A DNA stretch of 64,000 nt. Source: Luteitalea sp. TBR-22. GTDB lineage: Bacteria; Acidobacteriota; Vicinamibacteria; Vicinamibacterales; Vicinamibacteraceae. The notes beneath the pieces are model-generated. The model had not been told where the DNA came from and made no database searches. It saw only the letters and a list, made by a program, of their open reading frames with translations. Within the stretch, counting starts at the first letter, position 1. The number at the start of each line of letters is the position of its first letter. The stretch spans positions 6,036,501-6,100,500 of the forward strand of contig NZ_AP024452.1 in NCBI RefSeq assembly GCF_016865485.1. The letters run 5' to 3'. The position numbers were made by a program, and so were the translations under genes. Positions 17,833 to 26,303 of the stretch are shown piece by piece.

Positions 17833-19179
17833 CTATTCGTACCTGAGCGCCTCGATCGGGTCGAGCCGCGACGCGCGCAGCGCCGGCAGCAGGCCGGCGA
17901 TGATGCCGACCACCATCAGGATCGCCGTGCAGATGCCCAGCAGCTCCAGCGAGAGCACCAGGTGGATGTCGGTGCGGCGCGAGAGGTCGTCGAGCAGCTC
18001 GGCGAGGAACGGCCGCGGGCTGAAGATCCAGACCATCAGCCACGAGGCGGCCACGCCTGCGGCCCCGCCGAGGAACGTGATGATGAACGCCTCGACGAGG
18101 AACTGCAGGAGGATCTCCCGGCGGCGGGCGCCGAGCGCCTTGCGGATGCCGATCTCGCGCGTGCGCTCGGTGACCGACACGAACATGATGTTCATGATGC
18201 CGACGCCGCCGATGGCCAGCGTCAGCACCCCGATGAACGTCAGCACGACCTTCAGCCCGTCGGTCATGCCGCTGATCATCCCGATGTTCTCGACCGAGTC
18301 CTGGATGCTCACGGCGCGCTCGTCGGCCGGCTCGAACCGGTACTTCTTCCCGAGCACCTCGCGCACCTGACGCAGCGCCCGCTCCTGCTGCAGCGGGTTG
18401 GTCGTCTGCACGACGATGGTCGACACGTAGGTCGTGTCCTGCAGCTCGCCCATCGTGGTCCAGGGGATGAAGGCGCAGTACTTGTCCGGCTGGAAGTAGG
18501 AGGACATCTGCACCTTGTCCTCCATCACGCCGACCACCTCGAACGGACGGCTGCCGATCCGCACGGTCTGCCCGACGGCAGGCTGGGCGCCGAACAGCTT
18601 GCGCGCGACCTCGTAGCCGAGGAACACGACCCGCCGCCGCTCGGCCACGTCGTCGTCGGTGAGGAACCGGCCCTGGCCGCGCGCCGGGCGCTCGCTGCGC
18701 ATCGTGCCGTAGGAGGTCGCCACGCCGCGGACGCCGAAGGTCGACGACGTGTCGCCGTAGGTGATCGTGAGGCGGTTGAAATACTCCGGGCTCGCGAACT
18801 TGATCGTCGGCAGTTCGGCGAGCGCGGTGACGTCCTCCGGCTTGAGTCGGATGCGGCGGCCGGCGCGCTGCCCGCCGGCCTGCATGCTCGTCTGCCCGCC
18901 GAAGATCACGGCCACGCCGTCGCCGAAGGCGTTGCGGAACCCCACCATCAGGGCGCCGTGGAAGCCATTGCCGTAGGCGAGCAGCATCACCACCGACACG
19001 ATGCCCCACGAGATGCCGAGCATCGACAGGCCGGCCCGCAACCGGTTGCGCGACACGCCGTAGACGGCCTCGCGGACGACCTCGCGCAGCATGTGCAGGG
19101 TGCGCGGCGCGCCACGCCGGCGACGCGCGACCGGCATCGGCAGCGAGGTCTCGAGCGCGGCAGCTTCTGGTGGAGTCAT
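17833..19179 (-). CDS. MacB-type ABC transporter permease (FtsX fold)
   Basis: A 448-residue protein with one N-terminal helix (RAGLSMLGISWGIVSVVMLLAYGNG), a large periplasmic MacB-PCD domain and three C-terminal helices around EIGIRKALGARRREILLQFLVEAFIIT. It ends in LDPIEALRYE, as MacB/FtsX permeases do. Such permeases work as mechanotransmitters with an ATPase and a periplasmic adaptor. It has no ATPase domain and none is encoded nearby. It is third in the adaptor-permease-permease run; heptamer DNA separates it from the second gene. Confidence 0.9.
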   Translation of the reverse strand: MTPPEAAALETSLPMPVARRRRGAPRTLHMLREVVREAVYGVSRNRLRAGLSMLGISWGIVSVVMLLAYGNGFHGALMVGFRNAFGDGVAVIFGGQTSMQAGGQRAGRRIRLKPEDVTALAELPTIKFASPEYFNRLTITYGDTSSTFGVRGVATSYGTMRSERPARGQGRFLTDDDVAERRRVVFLGYEVARKLFGAQPAVGQTVRIGSRPFEVVGVMEDKVQMSSYFQPDKYCAFIPWTTMGELQDTTYVSTIVVQTTNPLQQERALRQVREVLGKKYRFEPADERAVSIQDSVENIGMISGMTDGLKVVLTFIGVLTLAIGGVGIMNIMFVSVTERTREIGIRKALGARRREILLQFLVEAFIITFLGGAAGVAASWLMVWIFSPRPFLAELLDDLSRRTDIHLVLSLELLGICTAILMVVGIIAGLLPALRASRLDPIEALRYE

Positions 19180-19193
19180 GGAAGATTCTCGAC

Positions 19194-19322
19194 GGGAGTC
19201 GGGAGTGGGGAGTCGGGAGTCGGGAGTCGGGAGTGGGGAGTCGGGAGTCGGGAGTCGGAAACGCGTGTGGCAGGTCGTGGCGATGTCGTTCGGCGATTCC
19301 CGACTCCCGATTCCCGTTTCCC
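19194..19322. repeat. Heptamer tract (GGGAGTC)n with an inverted copy
   Basis: Nine units of GGGAGTC or GGGAGTG occupy 19194-19258. Inverted units (CGACTCC, CGATTCC) follow at 19300-19322, so the transcript could fold into a long hairpin between the two permease genes. Confidence 0.9.
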
Positions 19323-19332
19323 GGTGCTGTTT

Positions 19333-20628
19333 CTACATCTCGTACCTGAGCGCCTCGGTCGGCGGCAGTTGCGCGGCGCGGCGGGCCGGCAACGTGGACG
19401 ACACCACGGCGATCAGCAGCAATGCGCCGAAGGCCATCAGTGCGTTGGGCCAGGTGATGATCATCCCGGCGAAGCGGATCGGCAGGGTGGCCAGCGCGTT
19501 GACCGCGAGGCACAGCCCGACGCCCACGATCATGCCGAGGCCGCCGCTGATCAGCGTCAGGAAGAAGCCCTCGAGGAAGAACTGCCGCTGGATGGTCGCC
19601 GTCGTCGCGCCCAGCGCCTTGCGCACGCCGATCTCGCGCGTCCGGTCCTTCACCGCGATGAGCATGATGTTCATCACGCCGATGCCGCCGAGGGCGAGGG
19701 TGACCAGGCCGACGACGCGGAAGAACGACGACATCGCCGAGATCATCCGGCCGAAGAACATCGTCTGCAGCGAGGTGTCCCACACGTTGATCGCGTCGCG
19801 GTCGTCGGGATTGAAGGCCTTACGGCGCGCCAGGATGCCGCGAATCTCCCGCTCGAGCGGCCAGTCGATGTCCTCGACCCGCCCGGTGCGCGCGTCGAGC
19901 ACCTCGGTCAGTCCGTCGATCACGTGCTGGCGCGGCATCACCAGCATCTGGCTCAGGCTGCCCGCCGGCGCGTCGGGGCGCGGCAGGAACTTCTGCATCA
20001 CCGCGAACGGGACGAAGATCTTGTTGTTGTCGGGGCCGCTGTAGCTGCTGTCCTGGTCCTTGCGGCGGATGCGCCCGACGATGGTGAAGGGCGTGCCGTT
20101 GATCAGCACCTGCTCGCCGACGGGATCGCGCTCGCCGAACAGCTGCTTGCACATCTCCCAGCCGATCACCGCCACCTGGCTCGAGTTCTCCTCGTCGCTC
20201 CAGTTCAGCTGCCGACCGCGATCCACCTCGATGGTCCGCATGAACATGTAGGGCGGCTCGACGCCGTGCACGGTCACCGCCGCCTCGTTGTACGCGCTCT
20301 TGACCTTGGTGCCCCGCTGGATCTCCGGGCTGACCATGTTCACGAGCCGACCCTGTGCCTTGATGGCCCGCGCGTCGTCGACCGTCAGCGTGACGAGCCG
20401 GCCGGCGCGCTCGCCACCGGCCTGCATCGTGGTGCGCGAGCCCCACACGATGCTCATGTTGCGGCCGAACTCGCGCAGCACCGCGTCGTTGCCGCGCCGG
20501 AAGCCCTCACCGAGCGCCGACAGCACGACGATCGAGACGATCCCCCACATGATGCCGAACATCGTGAGGAAGCTCCGGAGCTTGTTGGCCCGGAGGTTGT
20601 CGATGGCCTGGATGAACGACTCGCGCAT
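19333..20628 (-). CDS. MacB-type ABC transporter permease (FtsX fold)
   Basis: A 431-residue relative of the next gene in the run: N-terminal helix at KLRSFLTMFGIMWGIVSIVVLSALGEG, a periplasmic domain, then ALGGIGVMNIMLIAVKDRTREIGVRKALGAT and the ending PTEALRYEM. The two permeases probably heterodimerise around the adaptor encoded just upstream. The substrate (antibiotic, lipoprotein or siderophore in known systems) is not indicated. No ATPase domain is present. Confidence 0.9.
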   Translation of the reverse strand: MRESFIQAIDNLRANKLRSFLTMFGIMWGIVSIVVLSALGEGFRRGNDAVLREFGRNMSIVWGSRTTMQAGGERAGRLVTLTVDDARAIKAQGRLVNMVSPEIQRGTKVKSAYNEAAVTVHGVEPPYMFMRTIEVDRGRQLNWSDEENSSQVAVIGWEMCKQLFGERDPVGEQVLINGTPFTIVGRIRRKDQDSSYSGPDNNKIFVPFAVMQKFLPRPDAPAGSLSQMLVMPRQHVIDGLTEVLDARTGRVEDIDWPLEREIRGILARRKAFNPDDRDAINVWDTSLQTMFFGRMISAMSSFFRVVGLVTLALGGIGVMNIMLIAVKDRTREIGVRKALGATTATIQRQFFLEGFFLTLISGGLGMIVGVGLCLAVNALATLPIRFAGMIITWPNALMAFGALLLIAVVSSTLPARRAAQLPPTEALRYEM

Positions 20629-20685
20629 GCCCGTGCGTCCCTGATGCCTGCTCGTCCCGATCCGCGTTCCGCGACCGCGATCCGC

Positions 20686-21885
20686 CTACGACGGCAGGAT
20701 GACCTTGTCGCCCTTCTTCACGCCCTCGAGGATCTGGGCGCGCGTGCCGTTGCTGATGCCCACCTTCACGGGCACGGTGCGACGGCCGGTCGGCTGGTTG
20801 GGATCGAACAGGTCCACCGACGCCTTGCGCTCCGCGTCGTAGGCGATCGCCGCCTCCGGCACGATCAGGGCGTTCGGGCGCTGCTCGAGGATGATCTCGG
20901 CGTTGGCCGTCATGTTGGCCTTGAGCTCGTTGCCCGGGTTGTCGATCGAGACCTTCACCTCGAAGGTGGTGACGTTGTCCTTCTCGGCGCCCATCGGCGA
21001 GATCAGCGTCACCTTGCCGTCGAACTTGCGGTCCTTGAAGGTCTCGACGCTGATGCGCGCGGCCTGCTCGTAGCGCACCTGGCCGATGTCGGCCTCGTCC
21101 ACCTTGCCGCGGACGAACACTTCCTTGATGTCGCCGAGGGTCATCACCAGCGTCGCGGCGGCGCCCATGTTGAGGATCGAGGACACCGGGCTGCCCACCT
21201 CGAGGTCGCGCGTCAGGACCATGCCGGCGATCGGCGCGCGGATGGTCGCGTTGCGGAGCTCCTCCTCGGCGCGCTCGAGGTTGGCACGGGCCTGCGCCAC
21301 CTGCGCGGCCGCCTCCGACACCTTGGCCGACGACACGACGAGCTGGCCCCTGGCGATCTTCTGCCGGTTCACCGCCTGCTCGTAGGCGCTCTGGGCCGAA
21401 TCGAGCTCCGACTGGGGCACGAGCTTCTGCGCGGAGAGATCCTCGGCACGGCGCGCCGCGCGACGCGCGAACTCGACGTCGGGCCCCTCGGCCTCGACCT
21501 TGTTCTTCTCGAGCTGGGCGCGGGCCGCCTGCAGCGCCGCCTCGGCCGCCTGGACGTTCGCACTGGCCTCGCGCACGCGGGCCAGCAGGTTCTCCTTGTC
21601 GAGCTCGGCCAGCACGTCGCCCGCCTTCACGACGTCCCCGACGTCGACGTGGAGGCGCTCGATGATCCCGTTGGCCTTCGACTTGATCTCGACCTTGGCG
21701 ATCGGCTCGACCTTCCCGGTCGCGACCACCGACCGCACCATCGTGTCCTGCTCGACGGTGGCCAGGCGCGACGGCTCGAAGGTGGCCTGCGCCGGGGTCA
21801 TGGAGGACCACGCGTACAGCCCGCCGCCGACCAGGAGCCCCGCTCCGGCGAGCAGGCCCAGGCGCTTGTTCATCTTCGTCATCAT
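20686..21885 (-). CDS. Periplasmic adaptor subunit (MacA/HlyD type)
   Basis: A 399-residue membrane-fusion protein. A membrane anchor (LGLLAGAGLLVGGGLYAW) is followed by a lipoyl-like half (GIIERLHVDVGDVVKAGDVLAELD), a long coiled coil (residues ~95-190, rich in A/E/R), the second lipoyl half (ATIRAPIAGMVLTRDLEVG) and beta-barrel domains. It bridges inner-membrane permeases to an outer-membrane channel. The start is ATG 21883-21885 with GGAGAG 7 bp upstream; the next codon is also ATG. It heads the operon with two MacB-type permeases. Confidence 0.9.
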   Translation of the reverse strand: MMTKMNKRLGLLAGAGLLVGGGLYAWSSMTPAQATFEPSRLATVEQDTMVRSVVATGKVEPIAKVEIKSKANGIIERLHVDVGDVVKAGDVLAELDKENLLARVREASANVQAAEAALQAARAQLEKNKVEAEGPDVEFARRAARRAEDLSAQKLVPQSELDSAQSAYEQAVNRQKIARGQLVVSSAKVSEAAAQVAQARANLERAEEELRNATIRAPIAGMVLTRDLEVGSPVSSILNMGAAATLVMTLGDIKEVFVRGKVDEADIGQVRYEQAARISVETFKDRKFDGKVTLISPMGAEKDNVTTFEVKVSIDNPGNELKANMTANAEIILEQRPNALIVPEAAIAYDAERKASVDLFDPNQPTGRRTVPVKVGISNGTRAQILEGVKKGDKVILPS

Positions 21886-22243
21886 CAGGACTCTCCGGAT
21901 GGGCCACCCGGCCCGGTATGCGTGAACGGAGACTTGGACGGAGCCGGGAGGGGCAGAGTTCATCCACCTCCCCGCTCTCGCGACGGGCGCCGACTCCGGC
22001 AAACGGCGCCGAACACACCTTCCCCACACCCATCACAACGGGAGCGCACCGCGGTCGTTAACAGGGCGAGGGCCAGCGCTCGCGCCGGCCCGGACGGCAC
22101 GCGCGTGTCAGCGTCGGCCTACACGAGAAGAACGAGACGGGGCGGCCCGAAGGGTGCACGCGCCGCCAGGCGACGGAGTACAGGGGCCGGCACCCCGCCA
22201 GCGCGCTGCTCCGGCGCCGTCCGGAGGAGTACAATCCCGGGCC
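21886..22243. other. Divergent spacer between adaptor and pntAA
   Basis: A 358-bp region with no convincing gene. It holds the Shine-Dalgarno of the adaptor gene at one end and GGAGGAG plus a TACAAT box close to pntAA at the other. No repeat or RNA was recognised. Confidence 0.6.
22230..22235 (+). promoter_or_regulatory. -10 box TACAAT of pntAA
   Basis: TACAAT ends 8 bp before the ATG and follows GGAGGAG. If used, the mRNA would start at or near the start codon and exclude that purine-rich element. Confidence 0.45.
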
Positions 22244-23437
22244 ATGGTCATCGGGATTCCGCGCGAACTGGTACCCGGCGAAGACCGGGTTGCCCTCGTC
22301 CCTGGCAGCGTGCCCGCCCTCGTCAAGTCGGGTGCGCAGGTGATCGTCGAGCAAGGGGCCGGCGTGCGCGCCGGATGCCCCGACGAGGCCTACGTCGCCG
22401 CCGGCGCGACGCTCGGCTCCCGCGACGAGGTGTTTGCGAAGGCCGACGTGGTGCTGCAGGTGCGCACCGGCGCCGCCGCCGGGTCGCACGGCAGTAGCGA
22501 CGTGGCCCGGCTCGGCGCGAAGCACACCGTGATCGCGTTCGCCGATCCGCTCGGCGCGCCCGATGCGGCCAAGGCACTCGCCGGCACCGGCGCGACGGTG
22601 ATCTCGATGGAGCTCATCCCGCGCATCACGCGCGCCCAGAGCATGGACGCGCTGTCGTCGATGGCCAACATCGCCGGCTACAAGGCCGTGTTGCTCGCCG
22701 CCAACACGCTGCCCCGCATGTTCCCGATGATGATGACCGCCGCCGGCACCGTGAACCCGGCCAGGTGCTTCGTCATCGGCGCCGGCGTCGCCGGCCTGCA
22801 GGCCATCGCCACCGCCAAGCGCCTCGGCGCCAAGATCGAGGCCTACGACGTCCGCGCCGCCGTCAAGGAGCAGATCGAGAGCCTCGGCGCCAAGTTCGTG
22901 GAACTGCCGCTCGACACCGCGGCCGCCGAGGGACAGGGCGGCTACGCAGCGGCCCAGGACGAGTCGTTCTACCGTCGCCAGCGCGAGACGATGGCCAAGG
23001 TGGTCGCGCACAGCGACGTCGTGATCACCACCGCGGCCATCCCCGGCAAGAAGTCACCCGTGCTGATCACGGCCGACATGGTCGCGACCATGACGCCGGG
23101 CTCGGTCATCGTCGACCTGGCCGCCGAGCGCGGCGGCAACTGCGAGCTGACCAGGGCCGACGAGACGGTGGTGACCGCCAACGGCGTCATCATCCACGGC
23201 CCCACCAACCTGCCGGCGACCGTGCCCTTCCACGCCAGCCAGCTGTACGCCAAGAACCTCACGACGCTGCTGGCGCACCTGCGCAACAAGCAGGGCGACC
23301 TGGTCATCGACCCGCTCGACGAGATCACGCGGGAAGTGCTGGTCACCCACAAGGGCGAGGTCGTGGCACCGCGCCTGCGCGAGGCGCTGGGACTGGCGCC
23401 GCTGCCAGCGGCGGAGCCCGCGGCCAGCCCGGCGTAG
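22244..23437 (+). CDS. pntAA: NAD(P) transhydrogenase subunit alpha part 1 (PntAA)
   Basis: A 397-residue soluble NAD(H)-binding domain I of proton-translocating transhydrogenase. It has the Rossmann stretch CFVIGAGVAGLQAIATAKRLGAK and RRQRETMAKVVAHSDVVITTAAIPGKK, the conserved domain-I loop. It lacks membrane helices, as in the three-gene pntAA-pntAB-pntB form. Neither pntAB nor pntB follows: the next gene is an FHA protein. The partners must be elsewhere, or this copy is an orphan. Alanine dehydrogenase is a relative but lacks the RQRE loop. Confidence 0.88.
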   Translation: MVIGIPRELVPGEDRVALVPGSVPALVKSGAQVIVEQGAGVRAGCPDEAYVAAGATLGSRDEVFAKADVVLQVRTGAAAGSHGSSDVARLGAKHTVIAFADPLGAPDAAKALAGTGATVISMELIPRITRAQSMDALSSMANIAGYKAVLLAANTLPRMFPMMMTAAGTVNPARCFVIGAGVAGLQAIATAKRLGAKIEAYDVRAAVKEQIESLGAKFVELPLDTAAAEGQGGYAAAQDESFYRRQRETMAKVVAHSDVVITTAAIPGKKSPVLITADMVATMTPGSVIVDLAAERGGNCELTRADETVVTANGVIIHGPTNLPATVPFHASQLYAKNLTTLLAHLRNKQGDLVIDPLDEITREVLVTHKGEVVAPRLREALGLAPLPAAEPAASPA

Positions 23438-23453
23438 AATTTCCCCCGACACG

Positions 23454-23786
23454 ATGTGGATTCTGCGAACGGTCCAGGGGCATGAGCCCGCCCTCACCTT
23501 CCGGCTCATGCCCGGGACCATCAAGACCCTTGGCCGGGCCGTCCGCGCCGACTTCATCGTCGACGCGGCCATGGTGTCCCGCCTGCACTGCCGCCTGACC
23601 GCCCAGCCCACGGGCCAGCTCGAGGTGGAGGACCTGCAGAGCACCAACGGCACGTTCGTGAACGGCCGGCGCGTCCACAAGGCGACGCTGCTGCCCGGCG
23701 ACACCCTGCGCGTCGGGCGCGTCGACCTGGTGCTGGTGCATGCCCCGCTCAACCAGGTGGAGACCACGCTCGAAGTCGGCTCGTAA
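23454..23786 (+). CDS. Single-domain FHA protein
   Basis: A 110-residue protein that is almost entirely one forkhead-associated domain, a phosphothreonine-binding module. The conserved residues are present: LGRA near residue 27, the SRLHC motif (Ser-Arg-x-His) and STNGTFVNG. No other domain fits. It starts 16 bp after pntAA and is probably co-transcribed; TAGAAT at 23435-23440 could also give a separate start. It presumably reads phosphorylation by a Ser/Thr kinase not seen here. Confidence 0.9.
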   Translation: MWILRTVQGHEPALTFRLMPGTIKTLGRAVRADFIVDAAMVSRLHCRLTAQPTGQLEVEDLQSTNGTFVNGRRVHKATLLPGDTLRVGRVDLVLVHAPLNQVETTLEVGS

Positions 23787-23801
23787 TTTCAGATTTCAAA
23801 T
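23787..23801. repeat. AT-rich heptamer fragment (ATTTCAA units)
   Basis: A short AT-rich repeat, starting at the FHA stop codon, of the same type as 27323-27351 and the arms of the element at 35175-35300. Confidence 0.6.
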
Positions 23802-23809
23802 TGCCTGCG

Positions 23810-24781
23810 TCAGGAACTCCTGCGCCAGCCATGCCGGATGGCGTCCAGGACGACCGACGCGATGATCACGCCCCCGGTGACGATGCGCTTGGCGGGCTCC
23901 GACGCCCCGACCTGGGCCAGGCCGGCCTGCAGCACGACGATGACGAGGACGCCGAGGAAGCTGGCGACCACCGACCCTCGGCCGCCGCGCAGGCTGGTGC
24001 CGCCGATGACCACGGCGGCGATCGCTGACAGTTCGAGCCCGACGCCGGCGTTCGGGTCGGCCGACTCGAGGTAGGCCACATGGAACGCGCCGCCGAGGCC
24101 GGCCAGGGCGCCCGACAGCGTGAAGACCGCCACCTCCACCGGCGCCGCCGCGATCCCCGACAGGCGCACCGCTTCACGGTTGGTGCCGATCGCCACCAGA
24201 TAACGGCCGAACACCGTGCGCGTGAGCACCAACTGGCCGGCGATGACCAGCCCCACGGCGACCAGGAACGCGGGCGACAACCCGAGCCAGGGCAGCGGGG
24301 CACCGATGGCGTCCAGGCCAGCGCCGACGAAGACCGACCGGGAGTCGGTGACCAGGTAGGCGCCGCCCCGCGCGATCTCCAGCATCCCCAGCGTGACGAT
24401 GAACGACGGCAGTGCCCAGCGGACGGTCACGAGCCCGTTCACGAGGCCAGCCAGCGCACCGATGCCGCCACAGGCGAGCAGGGCCAGCGGCAGGGGCCAG
24501 TGCCAACCGGCCAGCGCCACACCGAGGATCGCCGCCGTCAGTGCCATGACCGCGCCCACGGAGAGATCGATGCCGCCGGCCACCAGCACCAGGGTCATGC
24601 CGACGGTGGTCACCGTGAGCGCCGGCACCTGGTTGGCGAGCGTGGTGAAGGTCAGGCGGGTGAAGAAGTGCTCGCTCGCCGCGCTGAACAACGCGACGAG
24701 CAGCAGCACGACCAGGACGAGCGCGGCATACTCGCCGGCCAGGCCACGGGCGAGACGACCGCCCAGGGACGCGTCGGTCAT
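23810..24781 (-). CDS. Sugar ABC transporter permease (RbsC type)
   Basis: A 323-residue polytopic permease of the BPD-transp-2 family with 8-10 hydrophobic segments. It has the motif GGIDLSVGAVMALTA and the cytoplasmic EAA-like loop AIGTNREAVRLSGI. It transports a monosaccharide or similar solute with the adjacent ATPase and binding protein. The start codon overlaps the ATPase stop. The sugar is not identifiable from sequence. Confidence 0.92.
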   Translation of the reverse strand: MTDASLGGRLARGLAGEYAALVLVVLLLVALFSAASEHFFTRLTFTTLANQVPALTVTTVGMTLVLVAGGIDLSVGAVMALTAAILGVALAGWHWPLPLALLACGGIGALAGLVNGLVTVRWALPSFIVTLGMLEIARGGAYLVTDSRSVFVGAGLDAIGAPLPWLGLSPAFLVAVGLVIAGQLVLTRTVFGRYLVAIGTNREAVRLSGIAAAPVEVAVFTLSGALAGLGGAFHVAYLESADPNAGVGLELSAIAAVVIGGTSLRGGRGSVVASFLGVLVIVVLQAGLAQVGASEPAKRIVTGGVIIASVVLDAIRHGWRRSS

Positions 24782-26292
24782 GACTGGCGCTCCGGCGCGA
24801 ATGCAGCCTGCATCAGGACGTCCTCGCTCCAGTCGGCACGCGCGAACCTCCCGGTGACACGACCGGCAGACAGCACGACGATGCGATCACAGAGGGCCAT
24901 CAGCTCCTCGAGTTCGCTCGACACGACCACCAGCGCGGTGCCGCGCGCGGCGAGCTCGCGGAGTTGCCGGTGAATGGCGTGCTTGGCGCCGACGTCGATG
25001 CCGCGGGTAGGCTCGTCGACCAGCAGCACGGCGCAGTCGCGCAACAGCCAGCGGGCCAGCACCGTCTTCTGCTGGTTGCCGCCGCTCAGGGTGCCGGCCA
25101 CCTGCTCGAGGCCGGATCGGCGCACGTCCAGCCGCGTCGCCAGCGCCGAGGCCGCCTGCGTCTCTCGGCTGGCGTCGATCCACGTGCGACCGCGCGAGAC
25201 CCGCGCCATGGACGCCAGCGTGATGTTGGCTCGTACCGGTTGCGTGAGCAGGAGGGCTTGCGTGCGGCGATCCTCCGGCAGCAGGCCGATCCCGGCCCTG
25301 ACCGCGTCGGCCGGGCTCCGCAGGTGCAGCGGCGGCCCGTCCCCGAGACAGACGTGCCCGGCATCGGGCAGGTCGGCGCCGAAGATCAGCCGCAGCGTCT
25401 CGGTGCGGCCGGCACCGACGAGGCCTGACAAGCCGACGATCTCGCCGATCCCGACCTCGAAACTGACGTCGCGCACGACGTGACCGCGCGACAGGCCGTG
25501 CACGCGCAGCGCGATGCCACGGCTGGCGTCGCAGGTGGACGGCGCGCCGGTCGGCAACGCCTCCGTCAGGCTCCTGGCGGTCGCGGGGCCGACGGTGAGA
25601 CCGAGCAGCACGTCGTGGTCGAACGAGGCTGCCGCGCGCGTGTCGACGACACGGCCGTCACGCAGGACGGTCACGCGATCGGCGATGCGACGGATCTCAT
25701 CGGTTCGATGCGTGATGTAGAGGATGCCGAGGCCCTGTTCGCGAAGGCGTCGGATGTGCCCGAACAGCCGCTCGACCTCCGCCGCACTGAGGGCCGCCGT
25801 CGGCTCGTCGAGCACGAGCACACGGCACTCGCGCGTCAGCGCCGCGGCGATCTCCACGAGCTGCTGCTGCCCGATGCCCAGGCGGTGGACCGGCGTGAGG
25901 GGATCGAGGTCGCCGAGCCCGACGGCGTTCAGGGCGCGGACGGCGTGTGTGCGCAACGCGGCGCGATCGATGATGCCGAAGCGATGCGGGAGCCGCGCCA
26001 GGAACAGGTTCTCGGCCACGCTCAACGACGCGACGAGATTCAGTTCCTGCAGCACGACCTGCACGCCCGCGGTGTCCGCGGCGCGGCGAGACGACGGCGC
26101 GTACGGCACACCCGCGAGGGTCATGGTGCCCGCGTCGGCGGGCGTCAGGCCGCACACGATGCGCACGAGCGTCGACTTGCCGGCGCCGTTGGCGCCCATG
26201 AGCGCATGCACCTCACCAGCCCGCACCTCGAGATCGGCGTCGACGAGCACCGGGGCGGCATAGGCCTTCGAGAGGCCGCGGATGGTGAGCAC
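24778..26292 (-). CDS. Sugar ABC transporter ATP-binding protein (RbsA type)
   Basis: A 504-residue protein with two ABC domains in tandem. The first has Walker A GANGAGKST, a signature-like LGIGQQQLVEIAAAL and Walker B VLVLDEPTAAL. The second has a degenerate Walker A (GLVGAGRTE), signature LSGGNQQKTVLARWL and Walker B LLVDEPTRGID. This asymmetry is normal for RbsA/MglA/XylG. It lies between the binding protein (12 bp upstream) and the permease (overlapping). Confidence 0.95.
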   Translation of the reverse strand: MLTIRGLSKAYAAPVLVDADLEVRAGEVHALMGANGAGKSTLVRIVCGLTPADAGTMTLAGVPYAPSSRRAADTAGVQVVLQELNLVASLSVAENLFLARLPHRFGIIDRAALRTHAVRALNAVGLGDLDPLTPVHRLGIGQQQLVEIAAALTRECRVLVLDEPTAALSAAEVERLFGHIRRLREQGLGILYITHRTDEIRRIADRVTVLRDGRVVDTRAAASFDHDVLLGLTVGPATARSLTEALPTGAPSTCDASRGIALRVHGLSRGHVVRDVSFEVGIGEIVGLSGLVGAGRTETLRLIFGADLPDAGHVCLGDGPPLHLRSPADAVRAGIGLLPEDRRTQALLLTQPVRANITLASMARVSRGRTWIDASRETQAASALATRLDVRRSGLEQVAGTLSGGNQQKTVLARWLLRDCAVLLVDEPTRGIDVGAKHAIHRQLRELAARGTALVVVSSELEELMALCDRIVVLSAGRVTGRFARADWSEDVLMQAAFAPERQS

Positions 26293-26303
26293 GAAGTGGT
26301 CGA

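Noticed and set aside
17962-22497. Open frame of 1511 codons on the plus strand across the permease genes
   Set aside because: It is antisense to three clear minus-strand genes, rich in His/Arg/Asp as expected from the complement of high-GC codons, and has no domain.
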